Of a stretch of DNA of 64,000 nucleotides, positions 15,105 to 26,960 are shown in pieces. The number at the start of each line of letters is the position of its first letter. Position 1 is the stretch's first letter. Made by a program: the position numbers and the translations under genes. The notes under the pieces were generated by a model. That model made no database searches and was not told where the DNA came from. It worked only from the letters and a program-made list of their open reading frames with translations. This DNA comes from Flaccisagitta enflata (taxonomy: Eukaryota > Chaetognatha > Sagittoidea > Aphragmophora), in the NCBI GenBank assembly GCA_965153355.1, contig OZ231126.1:46190001-46254000 (forward strand), written 5' to 3'.

Positions 15105-15660
15105 AGAGGCTGTAAAGGCATTAGATGGTTAGCGACAATCGTTACCTCTAATATTGCCGTTGGCGAAATGGTTTGTACATTGAGCTGCATTAGATTTGGT
15201 AAAAAATGGCCTGATAATGAAGCTGATTTGCATATTGCAGCCAATTAACCATAAGTATTCGTTGGTGTAGTGAGTGCATTTGTGAGGCATTTTTTCACTG
15301 TTATTACCGTAACTATTTGTTTTTGATTTAGGATAGAGACCGAGCAAGGCAAAAGCGATTTTCATTCTGAGTCGAAAACGCCTTTTGTTCTAAACTCAAC
15401 TACCAGTAAGAAGCGCCCCGTGTGACCGCTAATCGCTACGGAATGACGTCAGACTTGGATTTTCAGAGAGCAGACGTCACGCGCTTTCTGACTTTTTCAA
15501 AATTCACTACAAAATAATGTTTCTCTCGTGCGTATGAGACGCTTTATTAAATACTTTTCCTGCTACGCCTCATTCTTCTGCTGTCACGGAATGAAAAAAA
15601 CCAAAGTCCAATCGATCCTTAACGAAAGCACTCTTCCGTTGGATAAAAGGAAATACGGCT
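15105..15660. other. Intergenic DNA, nothing recognised
   Basis: This is moderately GC-richer than its surroundings near 15400-15480, but no supported exon was found. Confidence 0.4.
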
Positions 15661-15663
15661 CGG

Positions 15664-15940
15664 CAATTTAAGAAGCCCCAGAGCTGGAAGCCCCGGGTGA
15701 ACGTGAGAAGCCCCAAGTGGATGTGAGAAGCCCTAGGATTTAAGAAGCTCTTCTAACTATTGTATGTGGGGGCTTCTCATATCCTCTGAGAGCTTCTCAT
15801 ATCCAATAAAGGCTTCTAACTATGGGGCTTCTCACAGTAAATAAGACTGGGTTTGGCAATATAAGAAGCCTCTTTGTCGGAAGCCCAAAGTAGATGTAAG
15901 AAGCCCTCTAGATATGAGAAGCCCTCAGTGAACGTAAGAT
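15664..15940. repeat. Cluster of AGAAGCCC / GGGCTTCT motifs in both orientations
   Basis: AGAAGCCC and its complement recur about a dozen times at irregular spacing of 15-35 bp, first in one orientation, then the other, then the first again. A related cluster of GGGGCTTCT lies at 16430-16495. The two flank a stretch containing a degenerate hairpin element. Confidence 0.75.
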
Positions 15941-16100
15941 GCACAGCATTTTCAAGCGTTCAACCCGTGATTTTAACTCAGGATAAACTGGTGAATTATC
16001 TCACGAAGTAGAAAACTGAGTAATAGCCAAGAGCATACTATTAATGAGGCCAGTTACATGGCTTCCTCAATTGAGTGTGGGTAAGCAAGATCATTATTTA

Positions 16101-16237
16101 AAGCCGCTAGACAATTTGGGCAGAAGCAATGAGGTAAAACATTATAAATTAAAAAGTAAATTGTGATGGATGAATGGACTGGCCAACAGCCGGATGGACG
16201 AAGCAAGGTGTTGAGTTGCGTAGTATGCAACTTAAAA
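16101..16237 (+). mobile_element. Hairpin element, diverged
   Basis: It keeps TTTGGGCAGAAGCAATGAGG, GGATGGACGAAGCAAGGTGT and a terminal hairpin GTTGCGTAGTATGCAACTTA. The terminal hairpin stem is retained although its sequence differs from subfamilies A and B. Confidence 0.6.
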
Positions 16238-16424
16238 TATATTGTGTGGAGTATTTCTATTTTGAGTTTACATACTATATTTTAAGCATATTAGTTACAA
16301 AAATAATGAAATGTTTATTTTTCATTTTTTTTTTTATTGATAGGCTAATTTGGCCAATTGGGGGTGAAGAAAAAGATAAAGTGCATAGCAAAATTGAAAA
16401 ATTTAAGAAAAACCGTTTATTTTG

Positions 16425-16500
16425 AAGAGGGGCTTCTTATATCCACCCGGGGCTTCTCACATCCTCTCGGGCTTCTGCGCCGGGGCTTCTTACGGATTTT
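16425..16500. repeat. Second GGGGCTTCT motif cluster
   Basis: Four GGGCTTCT motifs occur in 65 bp, followed by CCCAGGAAATACGCGC, which echoes AAGGAAATACGGCTCGGC at the start of the first cluster (about 15648). Confidence 0.65.
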
Positions 16501-16559
16501 TCCCAGGAAATACGCGCTTCTTCGGCTCTTCGCAGGTGCGCCGTGGCCGTTGGATTTTT

Positions 16560-17200
16560 TCCGTCGATATACACTTTTTATTTTTTATAAGAACCTAGTT
16601 TATAAGAACATCAAGCCTTGTAATCACTAAAAAATTAAGAACGTTGTAGTTACTTTACTAGTAGCTGTCTCTATTTCTTTTGAATGTTTCAGAACAAAAA
16701 TGTTTTTATAAAAAACAAAAAGTGTATGTTCTTTGCATGCTTTTATTTTTAGAACAACACTGTTCATAAGGATACCAGTTTCAGATTTGGCAAAAGAATA
16801 TCTTTGATGCTAATTTTTTTAACTTTTTTTATTTAGTAAACTATGTTATTTTTAACAAAAATTTGAAATAATTAAGTTTAACTTTAACCTTAACCCCACC
16901 TCTTTTTGAGGCCCTAAGCATAGCCCAAGCTCTTACACTAACTTAGTCCATCCTTGCCCCTGTCACTTTACTGGAGAGTGTGAAGGTCAAGGTACAAAAC
17001 ATAAAATCTAGGGGTTTTATTCTTCAATATTACAAATTTGGTTCTTGCATAATAAATTTATAAACTGATAAGATTATAAATATTTTGATATATTATTCTG
17101 TTTTGATAAATTTTTTAAGTAAATCTTTGTTTATATAAAATCATATTCATAAATAATTTTGGAAGATTTACACATATTTCTTGGTTCTTATGAAATAAAA
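16560..17200. repeat. AT-rich dispersed repeat with ATAAGAACCTAGTTTATAAG end
   Basis: ATACACTTTTT followed by TATAAGAACCTAGTTTATAAG at about 16569 matches, inverted, the end of 30540-30895, and a diverged copy at about 22104. The other end near 17160-17200 (TTGGTTCTTATGAAATAAAA) is a weak inverted match. A non-autonomous DNA element is likely, with unclear limits. Confidence 0.45.
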
Positions 17201-17303
17201 GCGATTGCCGGTAGCCTTAAGGAAGGCTCGCTATTGGTCACTATTCGCTGGGCAAATTCAAGATGATTTGAGAACAGGTTTCACCGGGGACTGGACGTCC
17301 ATG

Positions 17304-17305
<2 letters not shown>

Positions 17306-17389
<84 letters not shown>
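17306..17389 (+). repeat. (CT)n microsatellite
   Basis: A pure CT run. Confidence 0.95.
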
Positions 17390-17391
<2 letters not shown>

Positions 17392-17753
17392 ATGGTCGCG
17401 CCTAGGTAATAAAAACTATGCCATACTGGACAACGTAACCTCTTTCATAAAATGACAATTCCCATCTCCGTCCGCGATTCTGATGGTTACCTCAGGTTTT
17501 CTCTATTTATACAGGGTCATCATATAAGCTATGCCTTCCTCACTTTCTTTTCCAGGGTGAATATTTTTCATTCAATTTGTCTCTTTTTCGTAATCGGCGG
17601 CACCTCTCGATGAAGGCCCAAAAACGCTGATCCGGTTTTCAAATTCGATCTCGAGAAGATGAGACGCGATATGGCGGAGCTCCGATCAACTGACCATTGT
17701 AGAATGTAGGTAGTGTCATATGAGGCGGTGTTTGTTGCACACTATGATGTTAG

Positions 17754-17955
17754 AACAAGGCCGGATACACGGCTACCCCAGTCGCGTGTGGGTGGGCAGG
17801 GGACGTAATTGAGGCGACCAGAAAATTTGGGCAGGAGCAGTGAGGCCAAAAACCGCAAAAAAACCAAAAAAGTAAAGTGTGAGGGACCGACGGACCGACA
17901 GACCAACGGACGGACCGACAAAGCGGGGTGTAGTCGCGTAGCACACGACTAAAAA
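17754..17955 (+). mobile_element. Hairpin element, subfamily A, full length
   Basis: AACAAGGCCGGATACACGGC tag, box AGTCGCGTGTGGGTGGGCAG, TTTGGGCAGGAGCAGTGAGG, GGACCGAC core, CAAAGCGGGGTGTAGTCGCG, terminal GCACACGACTAAAAA. No target duplication is evident. Confidence 0.85.
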
Positions 17956-18007
17956 TTCGGCATATTGTATTTAGATGATCATTGATCCAGATTCTGCTCG
18001 ATATCAT

Positions 18008-18581
18008 TTGGGTGCTTCACATAACAAAAGTTGGGAGTATCCCCTAACTTGAGTTGCTTAACATAGGGGGAAAAATGTAAAAGTAATTTAAAAGAAAAAA
18101 AATAAATAAGAATATATGTCAATAACGCGTTTAAGGTTGTTGCTAAAAAAATAAAATAGAAAATAATTAAAAAAAAAGAATAATAATTATATTAAAAAAA
18201 ATTTTCTCACAATATATATTTATATACTGATTTAATTATCTTAACAATGAAGTCAGATATACGGCAAAATAGTCATGGACAATTGAGCAGGAGCATTAAT
18301 GTAAAATTGGATCACAATTCAAAAATTAAAAAAAAAAAAAATAATAAAATAATAGTAAAAATTAAAAAAATCATATTAAATTAGATAAAAACAAGGGTGG
18401 ATACATGTCAATCAAGTTGCAGACAGTTGGGCGGGAGCAGTAATGCAAAAACCGCTTGCAATTTTAAGAATATTTTGGACAGACGGACGGATGGACAAAC
18501 AGAGTAACATGGCAAAATGTAGTCAAATGTCGGCGACTAAAAACAAAAAAATCCCTAACTTGTGCTATGTGAAGTACCCAA
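18008..18581. mobile_element. MULE-like relative with TTGGGTGCTTCACATA ends
   Basis: The left end is TTGGGTGCTTCACATAACAA and the right end TGCTATGTGAAGTACCCAA, an inverted pair related to the element at 20812. The flanks do not show a clear 9-bp duplication. A degenerate hairpin element (18390-18544) lies inside. Confidence 0.6.
18390..18544 (+). mobile_element. Hairpin element, diverged subfamily A
   Basis: AACAAGGGTGGATACATGTC tag, CAAGTTGCAGACAGTTGGGC, GGACGGACGG-type core and terminal GTCGGCGACTAAAAA. Confidence 0.6.
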
Positions 18582-18589
18582 ACCCTTTA

Positions 18590-18745
<156 letters not shown>

Positions 18746-18824
18746 AGTCTGACAGACTGACTGGGTGTCTGCTCTAAAAAAAAAAAAATCCCCAACATGT
18801 GTCATGTGAAGCACCCTCTCCATG

Positions 18825-18957
<133 letters not shown>

Positions 18958-19404
18958 TTGACAGACTCGCGACTTCGTTCGTTGATCAGCGCTGACATTC
19001 GAAATGAAAGTTTGCAAAAGCGGGAAGCTGGAGATGCCGCCTAGAGGATCAAGTAGACAAAGACGCCTTATGGTACGGTAATTACACGAATTATGTCGGT
19101 CCTTCCGGCTAAATTGCGCGATCCTATTTTATAAGAACCTCAAAATAATGTTAGACTCATATGGATACATTGAGCCTTGTTATTTGAATAAATTGATTTG
19201 AATTTTAAGTCAATTTCATTCGATAAATAAGTGTCGACTCAAGAAAAAAAGAGCCTTGTCATTTCCAAAAAATTGAATGCAGAAGCAAAAATCAGTTGAT
19301 TTAGCCTCGGAAACAAGAGACGAGACATCAATTGACTGAAATTTTCCAACTCGATCTGCACTCAAAAAATGCCATCCCATGGCCACATTTCACCCAAGTT
19401 TGAG

Positions 19405-19495
19405 TCTTTTTCTCTTTCTCTTTCTCCTTTCTTTCTCTTTCTCTCCTTCCTTCCTTCCTTCCTTTCTTACTGCCTTTCTTCCTTCCTTCCTTTTT
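19405..19495 (+). repeat. TTTC/TTCC-rich microsatellite
   Basis: An imperfect pyrimidine tract adjoining the end of a C1 element. Confidence 0.85.
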
Positions 19496-19498
19496 CCC

Positions 19499-20021
19499 CT
19501 TTTTGGGCAGCCCCAAAGGGCCGATGTCTGTAGGATACAGGGGTGAATTTCAAGACGTCCGTCCATCCTTCCGTCCGTCCGTCATATCCGTCCCCCTTGG
19601 CATTGGAGCCTCAAGTCTGCCAACTTAGGCCTGATTTTGACCCTCTGAGCCCTCAAATTAGCCCTTTCAGACCTCAATTTAGCCTTAAAGAGCTCAAATC
19701 TGCCCTCCAGACCTCATATCTGCCCTCAAGACCTCAAATCAGCCCTCTAGACTTCAAATCTGCCAAGTTTGACCTCAAATTTGGCCTTGAATTTGACCCT
19801 TAGACCCCAAGCCTCCCCCTAAAACCTCGAATCTGCTCTTTTGGACTAAATTCTGCTATCCCGATTTCAAATCTGCCTCAGGACGTCTCGAAATTCACCC
19901 CTGTGTCCTACAGGCCATTGGCCCTTTGGGGCCGCTGCCCTGCTCTCACTCCACTACTTCACTTGATCACTCCAAGCAGGGCATCGGGTACCGCTGACCA
20001 TGTGCGATCCTTGGATGACTA
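19499..20021 (-). mobile_element. Hairpin element, subfamily C1, two-armed
   Basis: The plus strand reads TTTTGGGCAGCC..., CCGATGTCTGTAGGATACAG, about 20-bp minisatellite (CCTCAAATCTGCCCTC), CTGTGTCCTACAGGCCATTG, GGGGCCGCTGCCC, CAAGCAGGGCATCGGGTACC, GACCATGTGCGATCCTTGG and ATGACT. The outer arms are near-perfect inverted repeats of about 40 bp. Confidence 0.85.
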
Positions 20022-20290
20022 GTTTTTCCCTTTTTCCTCCCTCAAATTGATAAGTCCGACTCTTGATCCCCGCGTTCCCCTATTTCTGCCACCCTGCTTA
20101 CTAAACCTAGTCACATGCAAAAGCCCGCTTCCATTATATGTTTTTGTTTTAATTGCAGCCTTGTTTCCGGGAATTGGTCTTCCAAAGCGCGTTTTCGAGC
20201 CATGTGGGACTGTTGGACACCTGGCTTCTGCAAAGACGACGATTTGATCAATGCTCAATGGAACCAAAGTCAAAGATGCAGTGACATCGA

Positions 20291-20313
20291 GGTGTGTGTG
20301 TGTGTGTGTGTGT

Positions 20314-20392
<79 letters not shown>
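20291..20392 (+). repeat. (TG)n microsatellite
   Basis: About 100 bp of TG with a few GG interruptions. Confidence 0.95.
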
Positions 20393-20432
20393 TGATAGAC
20401 GCGTCTTTTGGTTTATTGGTTAATGAGTCACA

Positions 20433-20560
20433 TTTTTAGTCACAGATGCGCGGCTCTTCAAGCCACTTTTGCGTCTTTCCGTCCGTCCATCCGTCACAGT
20501 TGTTTAAGGTTTTCCGCTACTGCCCACACATCCTGATAAGATGTGTATATGGCCTTGTTA
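20433..20560 (-). mobile_element. Hairpin element, degenerate
   Basis: TTTTTAGTCACAGATGCGCG, CCGTCCGTCCATCCG and TGTATATGGCCTTGTT are retained. Confidence 0.55.
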
Positions 20561-20811
20561 TCATGTGATCTCCAATTTTCTTCATATTGTTGTTATCTCC
20601 ATTTACAGGGTAACCCACTGCTATTTGATGCCATCCTATTCAGTGGCGTTTTCCGCATCATCCCTGTCTCAATCGTCCGTTCATAAAAGTCAGCGATCCC
20701 AAGGAAGATCCATGAAGAGAATCAAATATTTAACTAAGACTACTTGGATATTAATCTTTAACTAAGACAACTTGGATTCCCCCCTGCCTTTGATTTCCTT
20801 CCCCGCGACGC

Positions 20812-21324
20812 TTGGGTGCTTCACATAGCAAAAGTTGTTTATTTCTTCTTGCCCTCTTTACTTAATGTGGAGTGGCCAATTTTAGGACCCTTACCATTTT
20901 TCTTTTATCATAAATTGTTCATTTTCCGTTATTTAGAAAATTGTTTTTGAGGGCCTACTTTGCATAATGCAGTGGGATAAAACAATATGCTGATATTGTT
21001 TGAATTAGCTTTTATAAATTTTTTTTTTTAAGAATTACAATTCTGCCTTTTCATAAGCTTTTTCATAGCTTATGTTATAAGATTTTAGTTTCTTTTTACA
21101 AGTAACATAATTTTCTAAAACAAATAATTGTCCTTTTTGTAACAAAACTACAGAGGATTTTGCTGAATTTGGGGAAATCTGTGGAAATTTTAAAGCCAAA
21201 ACAAAAATGGAAGATGAAGGAATTTTGAAAAAAGGAAAATGGTCATCTTAATGATTTTTGTATCTCCACATTACCTAAGCAGGGTGAAGGGATACTCCCA
21301 ACTTTTGCTATGCGAAGCACGCAA
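20812..21324. mobile_element. MULE-like element, 513 bp, 9-bp TSD with one mismatch
   Basis: It begins TTGGGTGCTTCACATAGCAA and ends TTGCTATGCGAAGCACGCAA. The flanks are CCGCGACGC (20803-20811) and CCACGACGC (21325-21333). Interior words (GGAAGATGAA, TTTTGAAAAAAGGAAAATGG) are shared with the 514-bp element at 14582, so both belong to one superfamily with different tips. Confidence 0.7.
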
Positions 21325-21407
21325 CCACGACGCATTAAAAAATCTGATGTTCTACCCCACATTGTTTTTGAGATTTATTGTTAAGTTGTGTATTACTAAT
21401 TTGCCTG

Positions 21408-21583
21408 AAAGGGCCTGGGGGGATTGATGGACGGACAGACGGATGGACAAACGAAATTCCCCCTGTGTTCTACAGGACTTCGTGCCCTTCTGGGCTGCGG
21501 CCTTGCTTCCTCTTCTCCAATTCACAATCATGCAAGGCAGGGCAACGGGTATCGCTGACCACTTATTGCCCTTGGGCGATCTG
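21408..21583 (-). mobile_element. Hairpin element, subfamily C2, one-armed
   Basis: GGACGGACAGACGGATGG, CCCCTGTGTTCTACAGGACT, TCGTGCCCTTCTGGGCTGCG, AAGGCAGGGCAACGGGTATC and TTGCCCTTGGGCGATCTG. The 3' arm is missing. Confidence 0.75.
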
Positions 21584-21962
21584 TATGATTTGGTACTGTA
21601 TGATTTGGTACTGTAATTTAAGTTTTATTTTCCCCAAATTTTCTTTTTTTCCCCTTTTTTTTCCCCTTAGATTTCCTTCCCAATCTCCAAACCCTTTGAT
21701 TGATTTCCTTTTGTGCCTTGACTTACTTTTCAGTATTAACACGAGGAGATCAGTGTTTTGTTACACATTTGATATCTTTGCATGTCTTCTGGTTATGTAA
21801 AAAAAATTGTTGCAATGAATTATGGGCTTACGTCAATAATAAAAAACTTAAAAAGACAGTTATAAAAATTTAAAAGGTATTTTCAGAAAAAGCTGTTGGG
21901 TTCATTGGGAAAAAGGCAAAAATGGGCGGATATAAGAGAAATTAGTTTTGTCACCTCTCTTT

Positions 21963-22070
<108 letters not shown>

Positions 22071-22449
22071 CATACTTTAATGTCGGCCTTGTTTTTATCA
22101 AAATACACTTTTTTTTTAATTAGAACCAAGTTCATAAGAACGTAAAATCTTAAAAAATTTAGGAATATGCTCAAAATATTAAAATGCTTCTTTTTATCAT
22201 TGAATGTAATTAGCCAGGACATAATTTATAAGTTTTTACCGCATGCTTAATTCTATTTTCATTCACTAAGAATTTTTAACTTGCTGCTTTGTTGTTTAAT
22301 TGACATTTTCTTTCATTTTTCTGAGAAGACAAACTCGAACCAATGAAATAATGTATTAGACAAAGAACAATTTAAGAACATTTAAGTCTTAAATCTGCCC
22401 AAAATATAAGAACATTGAAGGCATGCCCATAAAGTGATGTTCTTTTAAA

Positions 22450-22644
22450 ACAAGTGACGCGGGGTCACAATATCGTTGCGGATGGGTGGGCAGGGGCATC
22501 CAACCCTAAACCCACCTCCAACACTCAAACATACACAAAAAGTATCGAAAACGCTCGTTTTCAACTCGATCACCATGACGGACCGACGGACGGACCGACG
22601 GACGGACAAAGCCTCTTATAGAGTTGCGTGTCCGCATTTAAAAA
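22450..22644 (+). mobile_element. Hairpin element, subfamily B with GTGAC tag
   Basis: The tag ACAAGTGACGCGGGGTCACA (stem GTGAC/GTCAC), box GTTGCGGATGGGTGGGCAGG, GGACCGAC core, CTCTTATAGAGTTGCGTG and TCCGCATTTAAAAA. Confidence 0.82.
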
Positions 22645-22873
22645 CATCGAAACATCGAAGCTCGAGATTTGAACAGGTTGATTACTGAAGTGAACAGTCG
22701 GCGATGCGGTCATGCGGAGAAGACAGAATTACAGCAGTATTTACAGTGTCAGGATCTGCAAGGGCGATTTTTCGGACTGCCAGGGTGATATGTTGGACAT
22801 ACACTTCATTCTACGTGTATCAATTTCTCTGTCTATATGTCTTTCTGTCTGCCTGTTTGTCTGTCTGTCCTTT

Positions 22874-23637
22874 AGTCGGGAAAAAAAGTCGAAGTCAGTC
22901 TTCGACTTTTTGACATTCAAGAGAAACATGGTTTTAATTTTTTTAATAAAAAGTTTCAAAATTCGATCAACTAATTGAGGCCATTAATGAAATTGATAGG
23001 GTAAGTAAATTTGATAATTTTCCTTCATTTAGCACTAAGCAGAATGCTCTATGACAAATATTTTTTGCGTTATGATTTTTTAAAGATCTATTTGCAGAAA
23101 ATTCAAATTGAATCTTTCCAATATATTATAATTTTAAGTAGGATCAATGAAGGAGTGTATTTATGTTAGAGTATGCAAATACAAGATAACATGTTAAAGA
23201 TTATAGCTGCTCATCTGTGAGGGTGTTAAGGGGCTCATTAAGCTTATTTAGCTCAATCGTTTTTTTTTTCAAATGCAATAAATGAATAAATGTTTTGATA
23301 CATGCTGATACAAAAAAGTATATTCGTGAGCATAGCTGCTTATCTTTTTTTGTTTGATGGGATAAATAAATTAATGTTTTGATATGAGCATGCAAATACA
23401 AAAAAGCATATCAGTGAGCATAATTGGTTGTCTCATTGAGTTACTTTGATTAATCTAGTTCATCTAGCTCATATGGCTCAGTCCGTTTTTCTCTGATTTT
23501 TAGTGTGATCAATATACACAATTGCTCCTAATTTGATGTAATAGATAAAAAAAATTTCAGTGACTGAAGCCAAAAGCTTAGTAAAAAGTGATCAATGATT
23601 ACAACTTTTTTCCTCACAGCGACAGCCGCCATTACTG
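22874..23637 (+). repeat. Dispersed repeat family F, copy 1
   Basis: It runs from TCGGGAAAAAAAGTCGAAGT to CTCACAGCGACAGCCGCCAT. The interior has repeated GAGCTAAATGAGCTAA-type words and Y-rich units with ATGCTGATACAAAAAAGTAT. Inverted copies occur at 27853-28489 and 61430-63822. Confidence 0.7.
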
Positions 23638-23815
23638 GTAAGAGGCGCACAAAATCACATTTTCAAGGAAAAACAATAAACAGGGAATGAATGACGCTAA
23701 TTAGGAAAAGTTGTGCAAGACCAATAGTTTACTCATAAGGCCTTAATTACCACCTTCTCCCTGTTTTGATTTATCGGAAAATACGCAAGGTCGATAATTC
23801 CGAGAGAGCCAAACA

Positions 23816-24129
23816 TTTTTAGTCGCGGACACGCGACTCTACACCTTGCCATGTTGGTCCGTCGGTCCGTCCCGTAACATTTTTAGTCGCCGACACGCGA
23901 CTCTATAATCCACTTTTCGGTCCGTCGGTCCATCGGTCCGTCCGCCCGTCTGTCCGTCTGTCTGTCGGTCCGTCGGTAACAAAGTCACTTTTTTGAGGTT
24001 TTCCGCTCCTGCCCACCCATCCGCGACTAATGCTGCCGTGTATACGGCCTTGTTGAATTCCGAGTGGTTTTCGCACTACTGCTCCTGACCAACCAACCGC
24101 GACTGTATTGCCCTGTATCCGGCCTTGTT
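23816..24129 (-). mobile_element. Hairpin element, subfamily D, split by a second copy
   Basis: The terminal half (TTTTTAGTCGCGGACACGCG..., 23816-23879) and the box/tag half (AACCGCGACTGTATTGCCCT..., 24058-24129) belong to one element. A second complete D element at 23880-24054 sits between them. Confidence 0.75.
23880..24054 (-). mobile_element. Hairpin element, subfamily D, nested copy
   Basis: TTTTAGTCGCCGACACGCGA, CCGTCGGTCC core, GCTCCTGCCCACCCATCCGC, GACT and CCGTGTATACGGCCTTGTT. It is inserted in the element at 23816-24129. Confidence 0.78.
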
Positions 24130-24719
24130 TCTGATCTATTGATAGCAATTTTCACCATGAGTGTATATAGTTCCATAGGACGGCGAATTTTCGAAGGAAA
24201 ATTAAGTGTTTCACCATACTTTTTGCATCATTATCAGCACAATAATAATGTAGGAATGTTTTTAATAGACAAATTATCTTTAAAAACACTTGGTGTATAC
24301 ATATTTATCATATTCTGACCGCAAAAGTAATTTAAACTGTGCATTTTACATAAAAAAAGACAAGAAAGTTAAGGTTTTAATGAAATCTCGCTTACATTTT
24401 TTTATTTTTTCTTGCCGTTTAAATTTCAAGACTTTCAAATGCAAGGAAATTTTGTATTTTAAAAAATATAGTTCTCTCAGTAATTGTTTTTGGAAGAAGA
24501 CTATGTTTTTTATTTTTTCATTTTTTCATTTTCTATGCGATCTAAGAATTTAAACGGGCTCCCTGTCAGTGACCAAATATGAAATTTTCTGCAGTATGCA
24601 ATATATTTTCTTTATCAACTTTACTATTATTTGGTGCTATTTCATGATTTAATGCAAATTTTGCAATAAAATAATAAATGTGACTTATTTCAATGATTAT
24701 TTTTGTATAATCATTCAGT

Positions 24720-26960
24720 TTTAGGTTAAATTTTTTTTCAGGGGGTTAAGGTAATTTTTTTGCATTTTTCTTCCGTCTCAGGTACTGATTAATCCATGAA
24801 GTGGTTTCATGTACTAGAAACGATTCACCAAGTCCGTATTTGAGTATATGCATCAAAATTTTTTAAAATAATCGCATTTTTTTCTTTATTTCAGTCCAAA
24901 ACCATGATAGATTATTGCTAAAAAATGTGTACAAATATGTAACACATAGAAATGAATAAATTTCTAGCTTATTTAGCTTCCAACAAATCAAAGAAGGCGT
25001 CTTACTATCTCTGTTGGTCTCTGAGAGAAAAATAAAAAAAAAATTATAGCGATATCTTCATTTTTACTTGAGATATTCTTCTTGAAAGTTGGAAGTATCA
25101 ACTACGCGATACAAGCATTAATTGAGTCAACTCCATGCAACCAACTTTCTTTTTCTTCTGGGCATCATTCAGTGATTTAAGGCCGTTTTTCAATTGCGCT
25201 CCCTAGGCCTGTGCCTTAGTGAGCAAAAACAACCGTTGGTTTTGTCGCAACCTTCGCAAAACTCATTTTTTCTCTCGCTACAAGACTGACCCTATTTCCG
25301 CTTTTTTTAAGACGTTGTGTTCCATTTTGTCACATGAGCCAATATAGTGTCATATTCCGTGGTTTGACATTGAAAGTTGATTTTAACCTTTCATATACCT
25401 CGATTAATAAGTTTTCTTCACTGCGAAAAGAGAAAACAGAATCATTGAATCATAAAGTATCAAGAGGGCCACGAAGAACAATGCCCCTATTTCCGTTTTT
25501 TTTAAGACGATTGGCTGAAAATAAGCGTAAAAGGCCCATAACTTCTGTAACGTACTTTAACTATATTTTTAGTGTTCTGACGGATGGAAATGCGTGCTAA
25601 TGATGAGGAAACGCCAGTAGATGCTTCCAATTAGTAATTTTATCATAAACTCGTCGTCGTCGTCGTCGTCGTCATCGTCATTGTCCGAACGTTAAAGAGT
25701 GGGATAACTTTGAAAATACAAGAGTAAGGACGATTAATTTTCGCATGTAGGCTCCCTCAGACAAACATTTCTAGTTGCGGATACCCAACTTTGTCTGTCC
25801 GTCCGTCTGTCCGTCCGTCCGCTAAACTTACCTTATGCTTAACTTAACAATAGCGGATCAATTTGGTTGAAAATCGATGTGAATAGCGTTGACGCAAGTG
25901 AGTCTAAATCACTAGATCTCATCGCCAAAAGTAACAATTCGACAGAATAGAACATTAAGAGTCGTATTCAGGGAGAAAAATATAGGTTAAGGTAGATTTT
26001 TTTTTCAGGCGGCCTGGTGTTTTTATGCCATTTGCAATCGAATTTTGCGCTTCACTTTCCATCCAAGGCTTTTCAGCACCCAATATCATTTCCAGAGATC
26101 GTATTTGAGTCTAAGAACTTAAGTTTTTTAAAAAATTAGCGATTTTCATGTGATTGCAGTTAAAAATAATGATCAATTTTTGGTAAAATTTGTGTAGCAA
26201 ATGTGTAGCACAGAGAAGTACTAATATTTTGGGGCAAATTTTACTTCATTCATACCGTGAGAAACGCGGAATTATATCAATTTGCTTTTTAGAGAAAGAT
26301 GAAAAAAAAAGGCGTTATGTATATTTTGACGCGAAAAAACTTGCTCAAGAGATGCAGTATCAGAAACACCAAAATTGCTTTGAACCCATCAATTCTATGT
26401 GTTATTTCATAATCTTTTAGAGGGGATCTGGCAAGTTAATTAAAGTGATTTATCTGTCGCAGTCCCTAGATCTAGGCCTAATAGACTGAAGACGACCGTT
26501 GATTTGATCATCACAATCGCAAGAGATATTCCTTATCCGCTTTTCCGACCAGCCATATTTCGGACGCTTTAAGAAGACATGTTACATTTTGTCACAGATG
26601 TTGCTATCATGTCATATTCTGTTGTTAGGCAATCTATGTTGAATGAAACTTTTTTTTACCCTCGTTGGCATGTTTTCTACTCTGCAAAAAAAGAAAACGA
26701 AACAATTGGACGTAATGATATCAGAGTTGATCACGTGACAGGTTGACCGTATTTCGGACGTTTTAAGAAAATAGGCGGAAAAAAGTGAAAGTTGCCAGCG
26801 CCAATTTTAATACCTATAAGGTTGCTCAGAAGTCCGTATTTGCAAGCTAATGAATAGGAAACACTGAAGAATGTCGTTGTCGTCGTCGTCGTCGTCACTA
26901 TGTTTGAAAGAAGCGTAAATTTTTAACGCCTCGGTTGGGAACGTTGAAATTTGGTATGGA
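24720..26960 (+). repeat. Dispersed repeat family H, two diverged tandem copies of about 1.26 kb
   Basis: The order TTCAGGGGGTTAAGGTAATT, CAAGTCCGTATTTGAGTATA, AAAATAATCGCATTTTT, TTTTGTCACATGAGCC and (TCG)n at 24720-25680 recurs in diverged form at about 25985-26900. A 5' portion is repeated again at 27581-27752. Short frames in it are not conserved between copies, so I do not call genes. Confidence 0.65.
25767..25840 (-). mobile_element. Hairpin element, terminal fragment
   Basis: TTTCTAGTTGCGGATACCCA then CCGTCCGTCTGTCCGTCCG. The rest is missing. Confidence 0.5.

Noticed and set aside
17624-17709. Plus-strand frame ADPVFKFDLEKMRRDMAELR near 17630
   Set aside because: Protein-like composition, but no convincing acceptor (an in-frame TGA lies just upstream) and no partner exon; too short to call.
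19000-19080. Short frame [20 protein letters not shown] at about 19003 before a GTACGG
   Set aside because: Non-consensus donor, directly after a CT tract, no downstream partner.
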